64,000 nt of DNA. It comes from Streptacidiphilus jeojiense (GTDB lineage Bacteria > Actinomycetota > Actinomycetes > Streptomycetales > Streptomycetaceae). A model generated the notes under the pieces. The model saw only the letters and a program-made list of their open reading frames with translations. It did no database searches and had not been told where the DNA came from. Made by a program: the position numbers and the translations under genes. The stretch covers positions 1-64,000 of the forward strand of contig NZ_JOEH01000030.1 in assembly GCF_000719095.1 (NCBI RefSeq), read 5' to 3'. Every line of letters begins with the position of its first letter. Position 1 is the stretch's first letter. Shown one piece after another: positions 52,106 to 61,137 of the stretch.

Positions 52106-53068
52106 CTACGGTGTCAGCACGATCCTGCCGAAGACCTCACCCGCATCCATTTTCTGGTGCGCCAGCACAGCTGCGTCCAGTGGCAGCACCTCGTGCACCA
52201 CTGTTTCGATCTCACCCCGGCCTGCTGCGGCGAACTGCTCGCTCCGTACGGCACGGCGGTCGGCCCCGGGGACGGTGGCGGCGCTGAAAGCGGCGAAGGA
52301 CATCGACTTCTGGAACGCCGCCATGATCTTCGTACCGAAGTCCGCCGGTGGCTGGCCTGCGACAGCGCCCACGGCCACCATGCGGCCGTTCGGGTTGAGC
52401 CGGTCGAAGAACGACGGCAGGCCCTTGCCGGCCACCACGTCGATGATGACGTCGAACCCTGCGGGAGCCGGGCCCCCTCCGTCGCCGGAGCGGTCCAGCA
52501 CCCGGGTCGCGCCGAGACCTCGCAGCCGCTCGCCGCGCTCGGCCGAGGAGGTGGTGACCGCCACCGCGGCTGCGCCGCCGCGAGCGGCGAGTTGCACGAC
52601 CATGATCCCGATGCTGCCGGCCGCACCACGCACCAGGACCGTCTCCCCGGGAGCGAAGTGGGCGTGGCGCAGCCCGAAGTGGGCCACCACGCCGGCACTG
52701 CCCAGGGTCACCGCATCGACTGCGGACAGGTTCACCGGCAGCGGAACTATCTCCTCGACCGGTGCCAGGGCCTGCTCCACATAGCCTCCGCCGGTGCCCG
52801 TGAAGGCCCACACCCGCCTGCCGATCCACGAGGCGTCGACGCCGTCACCGACCGCGGTCACCGTGCCTGCCACCTCGCTGCCCGGAATGTGGCCCACGGT
52901 GAAGCCGTAGGCGGCCAGGGCCCCGCTGCGGATCACAGTGTCGACGCCACCGACGCCCACGGCCTCGGTGGCGACCACCACCTGCCCGGCAGCAGGTGCG
53001 GGAGCCGGCAGGTCGACAACAGCCAGACCGTCAGGGCCTCCGTACGTCTGGATCGCGATGGCCTTCAC
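52106..53068 (-). CDS. zinc-independent NADPH:quinone oxidoreductase (MDR family)
   Basis: About 320 residues from a GTG at 53068 preceded by GGGAG. The N-terminal GroES-like part (IAIQTYGGPDGLAVVDLPAP) leads to the Rossmann motif ETVLVRGAAGSIGIMVVQLA, then GLGATRVLDRSGDG and NPNGRMVAVGAVAGQPPADF. Structural zinc cysteines are absent, as in QOR-type reductases that handle quinones or enones. A TetR gene diverges from it with an operator between them. Confidence 0.9.
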   Translation of the reverse strand: MKAIAIQTYGGPDGLAVVDLPAPAPAAGQVVVATEAVGVGGVDTVIRSGALAAYGFTVGHIPGSEVAGTVTAVGDGVDASWIGRRVWAFTGTGGGYVEQALAPVEEIVPLPVNLSAVDAVTLGSAGVVAHFGLRHAHFAPGETVLVRGAAGSIGIMVVQLAARGGAAAVAVTTSSAERGERLRGLGATRVLDRSGDGGGPAPAGFDVIIDVVAGKGLPSFFDRLNPNGRMVAVGAVAGQPPADFGTKIMAAFQKSMSFAAFSAATVPGADRRAVRSEQFAAAGRGEIETVVHEVLPLDAAVLAHQKMDAGEVFGRIVLTP

Positions 53069-53110
53069 TGTCGTCTCCCGATCTCGATGAGCTGCTACGT
53101 CGCGGACGCT

Positions 53111-53130
53111 AACGGACGCCCCCGTCCGTT
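53111..53130. promoter_or_regulatory. TetR-type operator between quinone reductase and its regulator
   Basis: aacggacg (53111-53118) and cgtccgtt (53123-53130) form a perfect inverted repeat with a four-C spacer. It is centred in the 78-base divergent spacer, 17 bases before the TetR start codon, where one dimer could repress both genes. Confidence 0.75.
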
Positions 53131-53146
53131 TGGCTAAAGTGAGAGC

Positions 53147-53767
53147 ATGATCGACCGTTTGCCTCACACCCTGCGCTCCGATGCGCTGGACAACCGCGAG
53201 CGCATCCTCGACGCGGCCCGAGCCCTGTTCTCCGCTGACGGCCTGGGCGTGCCGATGCGGGAGATCGCACGGTGTGCGGGGGTCGGCCCTGCCACCTTGT
53301 ACCGTCACTTTCCGACCAAGCAGGTGCTGGCCACCGAAGCCTTCGCGGACCAGTTGCGCGCATGCCGCACCATCGTCGACCAGGGGTGCGCCGATCCCGA
53401 TCCGTGGCGTGGCCTCTGCCTGGTGATCGAGAAGATCTGTGAGCTGCACGCGCGGGATCGGGGTTTGGGCGAAGCCTTCCTGACGGCCTTTCCAGGGGCG
53501 CCGGATGTCGCGGGCCGCGAGTACACGGTGAAGGCGGTCGCCGGACTGGCCCAGCGGGCCAAGGACGCAGGGCATCTGCGGTCCGACTTCGTCCTGGACG
53601 ACCTCATTCTCATCCTCATGGCCAACAAGGGGATCCACAGCAGATCGACCGACACCCAGGTGACGGCCTCCCGACGCTTCGCAGGGCTGGCCATCCAGGC
53701 GTTGAAAGCCTCACCTCAGCACGCGCCGCTGCCACCAGCGGCACGACTGGTTTCGACGCCCAGTTGA
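53147..53767 (+). CDS. TetR-family transcriptional regulator
   Basis: A 206-residue regulator. The HTH is DNRERILDAARALFSADGLG, PMREIARCAGVGPATLYRHF and PTKQVLATEAF. The effector half (LCLVIEKICELHARDRGLGE, LAQRAKDAGHLRSDFVLDDL) matches the common actinobacterial SbtR-like C-terminal pattern. It diverges from the quinone oxidoreductase and very likely represses it until an electrophile or quinone binds. Confidence 0.93.
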   Translation: MIDRLPHTLRSDALDNRERILDAARALFSADGLGVPMREIARCAGVGPATLYRHFPTKQVLATEAFADQLRACRTIVDQGCADPDPWRGLCLVIEKICELHARDRGLGEAFLTAFPGAPDVAGREYTVKAVAGLAQRAKDAGHLRSDFVLDDLILILMANKGIHSRSTDTQVTASRRFAGLAIQALKASPQHAPLPPAARLVSTPS

Positions 53768-53813
53768 CGGCCGATGGGCGGGGGAGGGGGCAGCTGAGGC
53801 CAGGGCGGCAGTT

Positions 53814-54371
53814 TCAGCGCCGCGTGCGCCGAGGTCGCCGCGCACGCGGCGCGCCCTGCGCGCGTGGCAGCGCGGCGATGAACGCCACGAGTCCGTCGCG
53901 CTGATCGGGGGCCACGGCCCGCAGCGGAAGGGCAGCGAACCCGGACGAACCCAGGCGCAGATACCACAGCGCTCCGCTCTTGCCCACGACCCACGCCTCG
54001 TCCGGTCGGCACTCATGCGTGACGCCCGACTGGAACTCGATGCGGACGACCGTCGGGTTCGCGGTGAAGGTCATCGGCTCCAGCCCGGGATGGTCGGATC
54101 CGCGTTTTATCCGAGCCACCGAGAAGCCGACGTATGCGGGGGGAAGGAGACAGTAGACGGTCAAACCGAGGTAGATGAGGGCGGGCACGGTGCTGCGCGC
54201 GGTGTGGCTGAAATACAGCGCAGCCGAAACCACCAGGCCGAAGGCCGCCGCTCGAGGCATCACCCAGATGTAGAGCCGCGGCGCTGCGAGCCAGGCGATC
54301 CGTCGGCACTCGCCGAGAGTGAGCGTGAAATGTGCCGTGACGTCGAGCCCTGGTGCGTCGCCGACCTTCAT
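53814..54371 (-). CDS. YcxB-like membrane protein
   Basis: About 185 residues from the ATG at 54371, preceded by a GGGGGG run. The N-terminal VTAHFTLTLGECRRIAWLAA leads to two membrane segments (AAAFGLVVSAALYFS; VPALIYLGLTVYCLLPPAYV). A C-terminal beta domain follows (HECRPDEAWVVGKSGALWYL, LPLRAVAPDQRDGLVAFIAA), like YcxB family proteins. The extreme C-terminus is Arg-rich. Function unknown. Confidence 0.72.
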   Translation of the reverse strand: MKVGDAPGLDVTAHFTLTLGECRRIAWLAAPRLYIWVMPRAAAFGLVVSAALYFSHTARSTVPALIYLGLTVYCLLPPAYVGFSVARIKRGSDHPGLEPMTFTANPTVVRIEFQSGVTHECRPDEAWVVGKSGALWYLRLGSSGFAALPLRAVAPDQRDGLVAFIAALPRAQGAPRARRPRRTRR

Positions 54372-54470
54372 GTGTCCCCCCGAGCTCCCCCAGCCCCAGC
54401 CCACGACTCCGAGGGTAGGGCTTCGGGTCCGGGAAGAACAGCGCGTCGTGGCGTTCGGCGAGGGCGGGCA

Positions 54471-55337
54471 TCACGCGTTGCCGTGGGTGAGTGCTGCATG
54501 CACGGCGTCGCGGAGAGTGGTGGCCGCGCGACCGATCAGACGCGGGAGGTCGTCACTGTCGGTGTACAGCTCGCCTCGCGCCAAGCCGGCGTCGGCATCG
54601 GCCAGAATCTTCGCCAGGTCGGCCGGCAGTCCGGCCCCGATGAGCGCCTCGGCGTAGGCGTCGACCGGCAGATCCTGGTAGGCGATCGGCGTACCGAGCT
54701 CCTCGCCGATCGTGGCGGCCAGGTCGGACAGAGTGAACGGCTCCCCACCGAGTTCGTAGGTGGATCCCTCGTGGCCGTCCTGGGTCAGCACGACCGCTGC
54801 TGCGTCTGCCAGGTCACGGCGGCTCGCGCCGCTGACGGCGCCGTCGCGCGCACTGCCCAGCAGCACCCCGTGCCGGCGGATCAGCGGGAGTTGGCCGGTG
54901 TAGTTCTCCAAGTACCACCCGTTGCGCAGGATGACGAACGGAACTTCGCTCTCACGCAGGTACTCCTCGGTTCGACGGTGCTCCTCGGCGAGCCGCATGC
55001 GCGCCGTGTCAGCGTTCAGCGTGCTGGTGTAGACGAGTCGCTTGACGCCGCTGGCGCGTGCCGCATCGATGGCACGGCGATGGTTGTCGAACCGCTCGCC
55101 TGCGGTGGTGGTGGACACGAGCAGGAGCCGGTCGGCTCCCGCGAGGACGGCCTCCAGTTGCGCCGGGTCGGCGAAGTCCAGGCGGTGCGTGGTGACGCCG
55201 CGTGCGGCGACCGGCTCCAGCTTCGCGACATCCCGACCGGTCGCGATGATGTCGCCGGCGGGTGTGCCGGTGTCGAGCAGGCGGTCCACGACGAGACGTC
55301 CGAGGTGTCCGGTGGCTCCGGTGATCACAACCGACAT
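54471..55337 (-). CDS. NmrA/QorB-like NAD(P)H-binding SDR
   Basis: About 288 residues from the ATG at 55337, which has AAAGGAC upstream. VVITGATGHLGRLVVDRLLD is the dinucleotide-binding motif, and DIIATGRDVAKLEPVAARGV is typical of QorB-type NADPH:quinone reductases. VYTSTLNADTARMRLAEEHR and FVILRNGWYLENY follow. It diverges from a small MerR gene, the usual layout for an inducible atypical SDR of this type. Confidence 0.9.
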   Translation of the reverse strand: MSVVITGATGHLGRLVVDRLLDTGTPAGDIIATGRDVAKLEPVAARGVTTHRLDFADPAQLEAVLAGADRLLLVSTTTAGERFDNHRRAIDAARASGVKRLVYTSTLNADTARMRLAEEHRRTEEYLRESEVPFVILRNGWYLENYTGQLPLIRRHGVLLGSARDGAVSGASRRDLADAAAVVLTQDGHEGSTYELGGEPFTLSDLAATIGEELGTPIAYQDLPVDAYAEALIGAGLPADLAKILADADAGLARGELYTDSDDLPRLIGRAATTLRDAVHAALTHGNA

Positions 55338-55430
55338 GTCTGCTGTCCTTTTCTCGTTGGCTTGGCCGCTCCGAACGGCTCGGCTGCTGCCGTGCGATTC
55401 CCATGTCCTGGGCTCGCGAACTACGCTAGA

Positions 55431-55452
55431 ACCTGACATTGATGTGAGAGGC
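55431..55452. promoter_or_regulatory. putative MerR-type promoter/operator
   Basis: The imperfect dyad acctgacattgatgtgaga with trailing ggc lies in the divergent spacer of the SDR and MerR genes. CTGACA could be a -35 box under the dyad, with TCGTAT or GTATGG downstream as a -10. The layout suits MerR activation; exact boxes are uncertain. Confidence 0.45.
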
Positions 55453-55509
55453 AAGTCGTATGGCGCAGGTCATACGGGCTGGACGGCGGAGCAGCGAGGA
55501 GTGGCGGAG

Positions 55510-55899
55510 ATGCGTATCGGAGAGCTCGCGCGACGCAGCAGCGTCAGCGTCAGATCCCTGCGGTACTACGAGGAGCAGGGCCTGATCACGAGCGAGCGCA
55601 GCCCCCGCGGGCAACGCCACTTCCAGGAGGAGGACGTCGAGCGGGTCCTGTTCCTGCAGCGTCTGTACGCCGCGGGACTCTCCAGCCGCACCATTCTGGA
55701 GCTGCTGCCCTGCGTGGACTCGCCCAGCCTCGACAACTCCCGGGCCGCGCTCGAGCGGATGGCCCAGGAACGCGAGAAGCTCTCGTCCCACATCACCGAC
55801 ATGCTCAACGCCCGCGACGCGCTGGACGCGGCGATGGCCCGAGCCCGCCGGGCCCAGCCAGTACAAGGACAACAGCGGACCCGAGTGTCCGCTGCCTAA
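55510..55899 (+). CDS. small MerR-family regulator
   Basis: A 129-residue protein. Its HTH reads MRIGELARRSSVSVRSLRYY and EEQGLITSERSPRGQRHFQE, followed by the coiled-coil dimer helix with LDNSRAALERMAQEREKLSS. One Cys (LLPCVDSP) lies in the linker; there is no dedicated effector domain. It is probably the activator of the divergent NmrA-type reductase. The ATG at 55510 has GAGGAG upstream. Confidence 0.92.
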   Translation: MRIGELARRSSVSVRSLRYYEEQGLITSERSPRGQRHFQEEDVERVLFLQRLYAAGLSSRTILELLPCVDSPSLDNSRAALERMAQEREKLSSHITDMLNARDALDAAMARARRAQPVQGQQRTRVSAA

Positions 55900-56056
55900 T
55901 CGGCGGAACTCACACAGACCCCCGACGGCCCCCGCGGGGTCTGGCGAGATTTTCGTGCGCGTCCTGGGCAAACCCGATCGAGCCCCGCTTCGGGCCGCTG
56001 CGGCAGTTCACACACGGCGCACCAATGCGGTCAGAGCGCTAATTGTGACCGCCGGA

Positions 56057-57028
56057 CTACGTCGAGAGTTCAGCCTGGCGCGACCACCAGGCCTCGGCTG
56101 CGGTCATTGCGTTCTCGGCCTCATGGAGGCTCTTGCCCACGAGCCCCGTGGTGGCAGCCCAGTGCAGGGGTACAAGGGCTAGAGCGCCGGGGAGCCATCG
56201 GTGCTCGTCGCGGGTGAGCGGCTCTGTTGCCGTGCTCTCGTAGGCGTCGAGCAGCCGTCGCGGCTTGAGCAGTTCGTCGTCCTGGGCGATGTGGTGCAGG
56301 CTGACCGCGATGTCGTACAACCGCTCCCTGACCCGCGCGAAATCCAGGTCGAAAGTGACCCATGAGCCGTCTGCCAGTTCTCCCGCGTTACCCAATTTGT
56401 AGTCCCCGTGAATCGGAGCGCAGGGCAGGTCGACCTCCTTGCGGAGCTTGGAGAGCTCGCCGGCCAGGTGGCGCATCCGCTGCACGACCGGCTCGCTGCG
56501 GGGTCCGAGCGTGCGGTGTGTGAAGCCGACCGAGTAGCGCAGTTGGCGGAAGGTTCTGTGGTCGTCGAGGGGTGCGGGCGCACTGGGCTCCCAGACTGCT
56601 TGGAGCGCGGTGTGAAGGCGTCCGAGCTCCTCGAAGAGGCGGACGTAGGAGTCCTCGTCCGCCTGTGGCTGCACGTGTTCGATGAATTCCTCAGTCTCGG
56701 CCCAACGATCTGCGACCCTCAGGAGGTCGCGGTCGAAACTCGGAATCGGCCGAGGGACGCAGATTTGTGTCCGCTGGAGTCGCTCGCGCAGGCGCCGCAG
56801 TCCCGCGACCCGCCCGCGGCGGACCCAGGGCCTGTGAACTCGAAGGACAATCGGCGGCTCAGCGTCTATCCGCAGGTTGAGGTTGAACTCACCGCCGATG
56901 TCTGCCCATCGGGCCCCGTGCGCAACGCGGGCGATCAGGGCCGAGACAGCCGGGTCATCAGGGCTGGCTCTGGGGCCGAACCAGCGCGGCAGAGGAGGCG
57001 GAGACGCCCAGGGTTCGATTCCGGTCAT
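56057..57028 (-). CDS. aminoglycoside phosphotransferase-family protein
   Basis: About 323 residues from the ATG at 57028 behind GGAGGG. The N-lobe has LNLRIDAEPPIVLRVHRPWV (ATP lysine replaced by Arg context). The catalytic loop is PCAPIHGDYKLGNAGELADG (HGD..N), and the metal-binding Asp lies in WVTFDLDFARVRERLYDIAV. An actinobacterial APH/choline-kinase-like enzyme is likely; substrate unknown. Confidence 0.85.
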   Translation of the reverse strand: MTGIEPWASPPPLPRWFGPRASPDDPAVSALIARVAHGARWADIGGEFNLNLRIDAEPPIVLRVHRPWVRRGRVAGLRRLRERLQRTQICVPRPIPSFDRDLLRVADRWAETEEFIEHVQPQADEDSYVRLFEELGRLHTALQAVWEPSAPAPLDDHRTFRQLRYSVGFTHRTLGPRSEPVVQRMRHLAGELSKLRKEVDLPCAPIHGDYKLGNAGELADGSWVTFDLDFARVRERLYDIAVSLHHIAQDDELLKPRRLLDAYESTATEPLTRDEHRWLPGALALVPLHWAATTGLVGKSLHEAENAMTAAEAWWSRQAELST

Positions 57029-57139
57029 GGCAATGGCCCTCCAGCGCACCCGACGAAGGAGCCTCCGGCGAACCCATCCTCCTCGACACGGGGTCGATCG
57101 TGCCACGCATTTGCCGTCGTAGGGACGACCCAACTCGGC

Positions 57140-57300
57140 TTGTTGCACCGGTGGGCCGCAGCAGCCGGCCCGGGAGGAATTCCTCGACACGCCGGAAGCC
57201 CAGCGAGTCGCCCAGGTGCAGGCCGACGCCCCCGACGAGCCGGTCCAACCATTTCGCCGAGCTATGGCTCAGGGTGGCGGCCCCGCCGATGACGGTCGGG
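57140..57300 (-). pseudogene. DUF2867-like fragment, left copy
   Basis: Minus-strand reading gives SSAKWLDRLVGGVGLHLGDS and LGFRRVEEFLPGRLLRPTG, matching the DUF2867 core order (LDRLVGG-GL ... GD-x-L-D-F-W-R-V-E ... PGRLLRL) with the usual R-R-G-R-R-D-P stretch missing. There is no start codon or flanking domain, so it is a decayed piece. The rest of the 57,029-57,372 spacer shows nothing else. Confidence 0.5.
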
Positions 57301-57372
57301 GACGCCCTCCCTGTGGCAGTCCAGCTTGGCTGGAGTTGCAGAGGCTCAGGGCGTTTCAGCAAGCTGGCAGAC

Positions 57373-57951
57373 ATGAGCACCGAGCAGGAGAAGAAGGACA
57401 GGCTGGCAGCGGTCGGGCCACGGCTGCGGGAGCTGCGGCAGCGTCACGGGCTGACACTGGCCCACCTCGCCGAGCAGACCGGAATCAACGAAAGTACGCT
57501 TTCGCGCCTCGAAGGCGGCACCCGCAAGCCGACCCTGGAGATGCTGCTCCCACTTGCCGAGGTCTTCACCATGCCCTTGGACGAGTTGGTCGGCGCACCG
57601 CGCACCGGAGATCCGCGCATCCACCTCAGGCCCGTCAACCGCAACGGCATGACCTTCGTGCCGCTCAGCCGTCCCGGCGGCGTCCAGGCCCACAAACTCC
57701 TCATCCCGCCCCGGCCCGACACCGAACCACAGCTCAGCACGCACGAGGGGTTCGAATGGGTCTATGTCCTCGCCGGCCGGCTCCGCCTGCTGCTGGGCGA
57801 GGAAACCGTGGTTCTCAAGCCCGGCGAGGCCGCTGAGTTCGACACCCACGTGCCGCACTGGCTCGGCTCGGACGACAGGCGAACCGTGGAACTCCTCATC
57901 CTGTTCGGCCCCCAGGGCGAACGGGCCCACCTCAAGGCCCGCACTACCTAA
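57373..57951 (+). CDS. XRE-family regulator with cupin domain
   Basis: A 192-residue protein. The HTH reads LRELRQRHGLTLAHLAEQTG and INESTLSRLEGGTRKPTLEM. A C-terminal cupin (FEWVYVLAGRLRLLLGEETV, VLKPGEAAEFDTHVPHWLGS) probably senses a ligand or metal. It converges on the flavoprotein gene. Similar regulators control amino-acid or stress genes. Confidence 0.92.
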   Translation: MSTEQEKKDRLAAVGPRLRELRQRHGLTLAHLAEQTGINESTLSRLEGGTRKPTLEMLLPLAEVFTMPLDELVGAPRTGDPRIHLRPVNRNGMTFVPLSRPGGVQAHKLLIPPRPDTEPQLSTHEGFEWVYVLAGRLRLLLGEETVVLKPGEAAEFDTHVPHWLGSDDRRTVELLILFGPQGERAHLKARTT

Positions 57952-57990
57952 CCCTTATTGGGAACCAGGAGCAAACACCGCCGCGGGTGC

Positions 57991-59052
57991 TCAATCGCCC
58001 TCAACGAGACCTTCCAGGCCGTGCACACGCGACCCCAGCACCCGCCTCGACACCTCAGCCTCCATCGCCCCGCTGAACACGTCGACCTCGGAGATCGCGG
58101 CACGGGAGGCCGCGGCACCGTGGGCATCAGCCGTCAGCAGATCCATGTTGATCGCCGCAGCCGCAGTCACCCCGGCGGCCGCGGCCTGCGGAACACCGGC
58201 CAGCACGTCGCTGACGTTGCCCGCCGCCCAGACACCCGCGACCCCGGTGAACCCGGAGGCGTCCACCGCGATGTGCTCACCGAAGCCCGTCGGGTGCTCC
58301 CGCACGGTCAGGCCCAGGCCATCGAGGAAGCCGGCGCGCGCCACGAACCTCGGCGACACCACCAGTGCTTGCACCGGCACCACCGTGCCCGACACCAGAC
58401 GCACCCCCGCCAGCCGGTCCTGATCATCGACATCCAGGCCACCGACCTCGCCGTCCACCACGGCAATACCCAGACCGGCGAGCTGCTCCCACTGCTCCTC
58501 GCTCAGCTCCGCACCGGTGTGCCGGAACAGTGTGATGTCCTTGGACAGCTGCCTGAACATCAGCGCCTGATGGAAGTTGCCCAGTACGCCGATCACCTGG
58601 TCGCGGACCTCCCAGCCGTGGCAGTAGACGCAGTGCATCACGTCGCGTCCCCACCGCTCAGCCAGCCCCGGCACCGCTGGCAGCTCGTCCACCAGCCCCG
58701 TCGTCACCAGCACACGCCGGGTCCGACATTGTTGCCCGTCCTGGGTGAGGACCGTGAAGCCCTCGCCGTCGGGGAGAACCTGCGCCACCCGGGAGGAGAC
58801 CACCCTGCCGCCGTATGCGGCGATCTCCTCCCGGCCAAGGCGCAGCAGCTCCAAAGGCGCGATGCCCTCCCGTCCCAGAACGCCGTGGGCGCCGGCGGAT
58901 GGTGCGTTGCGCGGTTCACCCGCGTCGATCACCAGCACCGACCGGCGCACCCTGCTGAGCGTCAGCGCGGCCGAGAGGCCGGCAGTACCACCGCCGACCA
59001 CCACCACGTCCCAGGCCGTTCCATCCACACACGTCATCTCTCGCTCATCCAT
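57991..59052 (-). CDS. thioredoxin-reductase-like FAD/NAD(P) oxidoreductase
   Basis: About 353 residues from the ATG at 59052 behind GGATGAGGGG. VVVVGGGTAGLSAALTLSRV is the FAD motif, HCVYCHGWEVRDQVIGVLG holds a redox CxxC and the NADP region, and AGVWAAGNVSDVLAGVPQAA is the second FAD contact. A C-terminal extension of about 60 residues follows the core. It may reduce a small disulfide or act in redox tailoring. It is flanked on both sides by DUF2867-like fragments. Confidence 0.88.
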   Translation of the reverse strand: MDEREMTCVDGTAWDVVVVGGGTAGLSAALTLSRVRRSVLVIDAGEPRNAPSAGAHGVLGREGIAPLELLRLGREEIAAYGGRVVSSRVAQVLPDGEGFTVLTQDGQQCRTRRVLVTTGLVDELPAVPGLAERWGRDVMHCVYCHGWEVRDQVIGVLGNFHQALMFRQLSKDITLFRHTGAELSEEQWEQLAGLGIAVVDGEVGGLDVDDQDRLAGVRLVSGTVVPVQALVVSPRFVARAGFLDGLGLTVREHPTGFGEHIAVDASGFTGVAGVWAAGNVSDVLAGVPQAAAAGVTAAAAINMDLLTADAHGAAASRAAISEVDVFSGAMEAEVSRRVLGSRVHGLEGLVEGD

Positions 59053-59189
59053 GCCCCTCATCCTGCGACCCGAAAGGACGCAACAGCAAAGAGGCATGCC
59101 ATTTCGGCAAGAGGATTCGATCGTGCCCGGGAGCGAGGCGGCAGGAGAGTATTGAAGCGAATGCCTGCGCGTCAGCAATACCAATGGCA

Positions 59190-59330
59190 GAACCGGCGTC
59201 GGGCTGCGACGCGGACGCCGTGATCCCCACCGACTGCGCGTTGGCGACTCGCTCGACTTCTGGCGCGTGGAGGAGATCGAACCAGGCAGGCTTCTGCGCC
59301 TCGTCGCCAAGACTGCACTGTCTGGCAGAA
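59190..59330 (+). pseudogene. DUF2867-like fragment, right copy, frameshifted
   Basis: GLRRGRR in one frame is followed after a one-base shift by DPHRLRVGDSLDFWRVEEIE and PGRLLRLVAKTALSGR, a clear DUF2867 core. The sequence then loses similarity. It is opposite in orientation to the fragment near 57.2 kb. The rest of the 59,053-59,402 spacer shows nothing else. Confidence 0.6.
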
Positions 59331-59402
59331 ATCTGACCGGCCGGGCAGCCGGAGGGATCCGGGTAGGGAACCCTCCGACTGCCACTGCCCCAGCTGCCGA
59401 GT

Positions 59403-60227
59403 TCACATGGGGAAGGCGATGTCGCAGACCTCGTCGTCGGGACCGGCGGCCATGAAGTCGGTGAAGTACACCTCGCGCGGTGCACCGGCCGACGGCAGGT
59501 TCTGGTCGTGCAGCCAGCCGGCGACCGCCTCGAAGGCGGACAGGATCTGCGGGAACGCCACCTGGGCCTTGGCGATGCGCACGTACGCCTCTCGGTGTGC
59601 CGGCTCTTCGCGCATCGCGGCATCGATGCTGTCGGCGGTCTTCGGGTCGACCGGGAGGCAGACCTCGACGGGGCCGTCGCTGTCGTGGTTGACCTCGCCG
59701 TGGTAGACGACGAACGCCGGCGCCACCGCACCCCCTACCGCATCCGCGGCGCCGTACAGGCGGGTCATGGCCGCGCCGATCCAGGCGGGCAGTTCCTCGG
59801 GAGTGACGTGACGCTGCTCGGTCAGCACCATCTGTGCCGGGATCTCGCGGGTGAGCACGGTGTGGGACATGGCATAGCCTCCTTGACGACCGCCGGACAC
59901 CAGATCACGCACATGCCCCGCCAGGTGCCGTTGCGCGGCGAACCTGGCCTCGACCGCCTCCCAGTAGGCCGCCAGCAGTTCGGCGCGCTGGGCGACCGGG
60001 GCCCGTAGCACCGCCGCGACCTCGCCCAGCGGCATGTCCAGCCGGCGCAGCCACACGATCAGTCGGGCGTCGTTCAGCTGGTCGCCTCGATAGCGGCGGT
60101 ACCGGTTGGCCGTGTCGACCTCGTCGGGGAGCAGCAGACCCTGCTGCTCGTACAGGCGCAGCGCCTTGGGCGACAGCCGCGAGCGGCGGGAGAACTCGCC
60201 GCTGGACAGCAGTTCGTCATCAGGCAT
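59403..60227 (-). CDS. MerR-family regulator with GyrI-like effector domain
   Basis: About 274 residues from the ATG at 60227. The HTH reads GEFSRRSRLSPKALRLYEQQ and GLLLPDEVDTANRYRRYRGD. The C-terminal half (SHTVLTREIPAQMVLTEQRH, GAPREVYFTDFMAAGPDDEV) is a GyrI-type ligand domain, as in BmrR/TipA-like activators. Next to an ABC transporter pair with a 150-base gap, it may respond to a transported drug (inference). Confidence 0.9.
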   Translation of the reverse strand: MPDDELLSSGEFSRRSRLSPKALRLYEQQGLLLPDEVDTANRYRRYRGDQLNDARLIVWLRRLDMPLGEVAAVLRAPVAQRAELLAAYWEAVEARFAAQRHLAGHVRDLVSGGRQGGYAMSHTVLTREIPAQMVLTEQRHVTPEELPAWIGAAMTRLYGAADAVGGAVAPAFVVYHGEVNHDSDGPVEVCLPVDPKTADSIDAAMREEPAHREAYVRIAKAQVAFPQILSAFEAVAGWLHDQNLPSAGAPREVYFTDFMAAGPDDEVCDIAFPM

Positions 60228-60377
60228 GGCAGTTCGGTGTCCTGTTCGGTATGGGTACGGGCCGCACGCTTGCCGTGCGGCCTTGGTCCCCACCATGGGC
60301 TTCGCCCCAAGGGCGAGGTCAAGCGGCGGCGCCGACCAGTATCCGCCGACAGGGCGACGCCAAGGCGATCGTCGAGG

Positions 60378-61118
60378 TCAGGACACGTCGCGGCGCATGC
60401 TGGTGGTCAGGGCGAGGGCGGCGAATGCCAGGGTGTAGAGCGCAAGGACGAGCCCGCCGTCCCAGCGGGGCAGCAGGTGACTGGTCGTCATCGACCCGGT
60501 GCCGGCGCCCAGGGCCTGGCCTGCGTTGAACGGCAGCCAGCGGGCGAGTCCGCCGATCAACTGCCCGACGATGCCCTCGACCAGGGCGACCCAGGCGAGC
60601 GAGACGGCGATCGCGCCGACCAGGCTGCGGACGAGCGCGCCGACGCCGACGCCGATCGCGGCGAACGCCGCGTTCCAGACGATCCCGCCGCCGATGGTGG
60701 TCCACATCGCCGTGTCGCCCCAGGCGAAGGAGACGCCCTTGTCGGACCACCAGGCCGCCGCCACCCCGAGGCCCACCAGGCTGCTCACCAGGCCGGACAG
60801 CATGGCGAAGGCCGCGTAGACCAGGAGCTTGGCGCTGATGACCCGTCCTCGCGAGGGCGTGGTCAGGTAGGTGTCGGTGATGGTCCGGTGCCGGTACTCC
60901 CCGGCGACGGCCAGAATCCCGAAGACCATCGTGAACAGCGACGTCAGGCCGACATGGGCGAGCGCCCCGCTCTGCGCGGCCGCGTCGAGGGGCTTGTTGC
61001 CGGAGAGCACCATGCCGCTGATGCCTGCGGTGACCAGCAGCGGGGCGGCGAGCAGCAGCAGCCACGGGCTGCGGATGGTGCGGAGTTTCAGGACCTCGGT
61101 CTTGATCAGGCTGTTCAT
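60378..61118 (-). CDS. ABC-2-type transporter permease
   Basis: A 246-residue membrane protein with six hydrophobic segments, starting MNSLIKTEVLKLRTIRSPWL (classic ABC-2 N-terminus). FGILAVAGEYRHRTITDTYL is the conserved coupling region. It lies 19 bases downstream of the ATPase gene in one operon. Export of a drug or lipid-like molecule is likely. Confidence 0.9.
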   Translation of the reverse strand: MNSLIKTEVLKLRTIRSPWLLLLAAPLLVTAGISGMVLSGNKPLDAAAQSGALAHVGLTSLFTMVFGILAVAGEYRHRTITDTYLTTPSRGRVISAKLLVYAAFAMLSGLVSSLVGLGVAAAWWSDKGVSFAWGDTAMWTTIGGGIVWNAAFAAIGVGVGALVRSLVGAIAVSLAWVALVEGIVGQLIGGLARWLPFNAGQALGAGTGSMTTSHLLPRWDGGLVLALYTLAFAALALTTSMRRDVS

Positions 61119-61137
61119 CTCTTTTCGTTCCTCGCGT

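Noticed and set aside
57011..57028. T-arm-like sequence ggttcgattcc suggesting a tRNA 3' end
   Set aside because: The flanking five-base arms do not pair and no anticodon arm lies at the expected distance; it is the antisense of the kinase gene start.
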